Source: Sagittula salina (GTDB taxonomy: Bacteria; Pseudomonadota; Alphaproteobacteria; Rhodobacterales; Rhodobacteraceae). Taken from it: 64,000 nt of DNA. The notes under the pieces were generated by a model. The model searched no databases, was not told the DNA's origin, and saw only the letters and a list, made by a program, of their open reading frames with translations. Of this stretch, positions 62,503-64,000 are shown piece after piece (position 1 is the first letter of the stretch; every line of letters begins with the position of its first letter). The position numbers and the translations under genes are program-made. The stretch is from NCBI RefSeq assembly GCF_017813235.1, contig NZ_JAGISH010000008.1:62001-126000 (forward strand), read 5' to 3'.

Positions 62503-63260
62503 ACATGCGAGCAGTGGGTGCCATCTACAGGTTCGAAATGGCGCGGTTCTTCCGCACCCTGTTCCAGAGCTTCATCTCTCCGGTGATCTCGACCTCGCTT
62601 TATTTCGTTGTTTTCGGCGCGGCGATCGGGTCGCGCATCGATCAGGTGGAGGGCGTCAGCTATGGCGCGTTCATCGTGCCGGGGCTGATCATGCTGTCGG
62701 TGATGACGCAGGCGCTGTCGAACGCGTCCTTCGGCATCTACTTCCCGAAGTTCGTGGGCACGATCTATGAATTGCTTTCTGCCCCGGTGAACTTCCTCGA
62801 AATCGTCATGGGCTATGTCGGCGCGGCGGCGACAAAGGCGTTCTTTATCGGGATGGTGATCCTTGGCACCTCGGCGCTGTTCGTGGATCTGCAGATCCTG
62901 CACCCGGTGGCGGTCCTGGCCTTCATGGTGCTGACCTGCCTGTCGTTCTCGCTGTTCGGGTTCATCATCGGCATCTGGGCGAAGAATTTCGAGCAGTTGC
63001 AGCTTATCCCGATGCTGGTGGTGACGCCGTTGGTGTTCCTTGGCGGGGCCTTCTATTCGATCTCCATGCTGCCGGGCGCGTGGCAGACGGTGGCGCTGTT
63101 CAATCCGGTGGTCTACCTGATCTCGGGGATGCGCTGGGCCTTCTTCGGCATTGCGGACGTGTCGGTGGTGATCTCGCTGGCGGCGATCTTAGGGTTCTTC
63201 CTGCTGTGCCTTGGCGTGATCTGGTGGATCTTCCGCACCGGCTGGCGCATCCGGTCCTGA
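62499..63260 (+). CDS. ABC-2 type permease
   Basis: 253 residues, six TM segments of the ABC-2 family ([89 protein letters not shown]). Forms an exporter with the upstream ATPase; substrate unknown. Confidence 0.94.
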   Translation: MNMRAVGAIYRFEMARFFRTLFQSFISPVISTSLYFVVFGAAIGSRIDQVEGVSYGAFIVPGLIMLSVMTQALSNASFGIYFPKFVGTIYELLSAPVNFLEIVMGYVGAAATKAFFIGMVILGTSALFVDLQILHPVAVLAFMVLTCLSFSLFGFIIGIWAKNFEQLQLIPMLVVTPLVFLGGAFYSISMLPGAWQTVALFNPVVYLISGMRWAFFGIADVSVVISLAAILGFFLLCLGVIWWIFRTGWRIRS

Positions 63261-63313
63261 GGCTCGACAGCGGCTGACGGCTCTGGGATGCTGGTCCCGG
63301 AGGGAGGGCCGCG

Positions 63314-63922
63314 ATGCTGCCGAAAATCCTGTTCGGACTGGATGTGCTGCTGGGCTCGCGCTTTGCCGCCGTCACGGCGACGGGCGAGGGGCTGGTGATC
63401 CGGTCCACGAACCTCGGGGTGGTGGTGCTGTTCGGGCTGGCCGGTCTGGCGCTGGCGGGGATTCTGGTGGCGGAGATGATCCGCCACGGGCTGACGGCCC
63501 GGCGCGGCCACATGGCGCGGACATCGCTGGGCGTGGTCGTGACCTGCGTGGCGGTGATGTCCGGGTTGACCTTTGGCGCGACAGAGGCCCGCGTCAGCCC
63601 GGAACGGATCGTGGTGGAGGTGCGCACGGTGCTGGGGGTATCCGCCGAGGAGATGGCCGTTTCGGAAGTCACGCAGCTGGGCGTGGCGAGCGCGCGCATC
63701 AAGGCGGCGACACGGAATGGCTCCCCCGTGGGACCGGACAGAACGGGTTACGGCCTGCGGGTCGTGGGCCGCGACGGGCGGCGGCTGCGGTTGACGCCCG
63801 TCGCGGCGGGGCGGCTGGACGATGTTTCGTCCGCGGTGCGGACGGTGCAGGGTTACCTGGAAACCGCGACGGGGCGACCGGTGCGCACCAACCTGCACCG
63901 CTACGCCGGGGACGGCGAGTGA
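63314..63922 (+). CDS. Hypothetical membrane protein
   Basis: 202 residues. Two TM helices (~33-57 NLGVVVLFGLAGLALAGILV; ~72-90 LGVVVTCVAVMSGLTFGA) then a soluble domain (GYGLRVVGRDGRRLRLTPVAAGRLDDVSSAVRTVQGYLETATGR). It starts 53 bp after the ABC-2 permease. No family recognised. Confidence 0.7.
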   Translation: MLPKILFGLDVLLGSRFAAVTATGEGLVIRSTNLGVVVLFGLAGLALAGILVAEMIRHGLTARRGHMARTSLGVVVTCVAVMSGLTFGATEARVSPERIVVEVRTVLGVSAEEMAVSEVTQLGVASARIKAATRNGSPVGPDRTGYGLRVVGRDGRRLRLTPVAAGRLDDVSSAVRTVQGYLETATGRPVRTNLHRYAGDGE

Positions 63923-64000
63923 AACCTTTGGGCTCTCGCGGGCGTTGAGCCGGGATTGCCCGACATACACGCGCCTCCACGGCGCGGGAAAGGTTTCCCG

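Noticed and set aside
1..64000. tRNA/rRNA genes, CRISPR arrays, insertion sequences, phage or integron genes
   Set aside because: No cloverleaf with a GTTCRAN T-arm, no regularly spaced repeats, no transposase or integrase motifs were found by eye.
63918..64000. Inverted repeat GAAACCTTT / AAAGGTTTC at the right end
   Set aside because: Arms are about 60 bp apart and short; the second is at the window edge so the context cannot be judged.

Overview
This 64 kb, GC-rich window reads as an ordinary chromosomal segment of an alphaproteobacterium of the Rhodobacteraceae (Roseobacter group). The signs are an aa3-type cytochrome oxidase subunit IV miniprotein, DUF3576, DUF2007, DUF465 and DUF1127 proteins, a DmdC-like acyl-CoA dehydrogenase, an ETF-ubiquinone oxidoreductase, PHB genes, and intergenic hairpin elements carrying a GTATTTGG core. 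No tRNA, rRNA, CRISPR array, prophage, transposase or integron was found. Coding density is high, and many junctions are 4-bp ATGA/GTGA overlaps that indicate translationally coupled pairs.

Layout. 1-9 kb: ribF, a YcgN-type protein and a truncated threonine aldolase-like gene; a MocR regulator beside the PLP-homeostasis gene yggS; a TPR-sulfotransferase; a porin; a DUF3576 lipoprotein; a glycosyltransferase. 9-18 kb: leuS-lptE-holA, a GST, a Sua5-type tRNA modification gene, an acyl-CoA dehydrogenase with an MBL hydrolase, and the oxidase miniprotein. 18-26 kb: a lipoprotein of unknown function, azlCD, then the molybdenum-cofactor block fdhD, a YcxB-like gene, mobA and mobB; on the other strand a pterin dehydratase, a DUF482 protein, a GDPD and a RidA protein. 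26-36 kb: a type I secretion ABC/adaptor pair, mlaA and mlaC, moeA, greA, and an RTX calcium-binding protein whose N-terminus is frame-disrupted at a G6 tract. 36-48 kb: ETF-QO, PilZ, TPR, ispE, a polyprenyl synthase, a tRNA methyltransferase, a dioxygenase/hydrolase pair, and the PHB genes phbB and phaA. 48-64 kb: an EAL phosphodiesterase, rpsD, a DUF1127 protein, a degenerate PhnM-like amidohydrolase, a CorA-type transporter, rpsA, ihfB, a LapA-domain gene, trpF, hemC and hemE (divergent), an EamA transporter and a two-gene ABC exporter.

How the genes connect. FdhD, MobA, MobB and MoeA together indicate bis-MGD cofactor assembly for a formate dehydrogenase or similar enzyme encoded elsewhere. 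PhaA and PhbB make 3-hydroxybutyryl-CoA for PHB, and a CTGC-N3-GCAG site upstream of phaA fits a PhaR-type repressor. The T1SS pair and the RTX protein are plausible exporter and cargo. MlaA and MlaC belong to outer-membrane lipid transport, and LptE to LPS assembly.

I did not find a clear new multi-gene system. The observations most worth following are the G-tract frameshift in the RTX gene, the 22-bp-phased direct repeats at the MocR gene, two related palindromes about 20 nt upstream of mobA and trpF, the family of intergenic repeats, a PhnM-like protein that has lost several metal ligands, and a lipoprotein with a possible permuted papain-like His/Cys arrangement.
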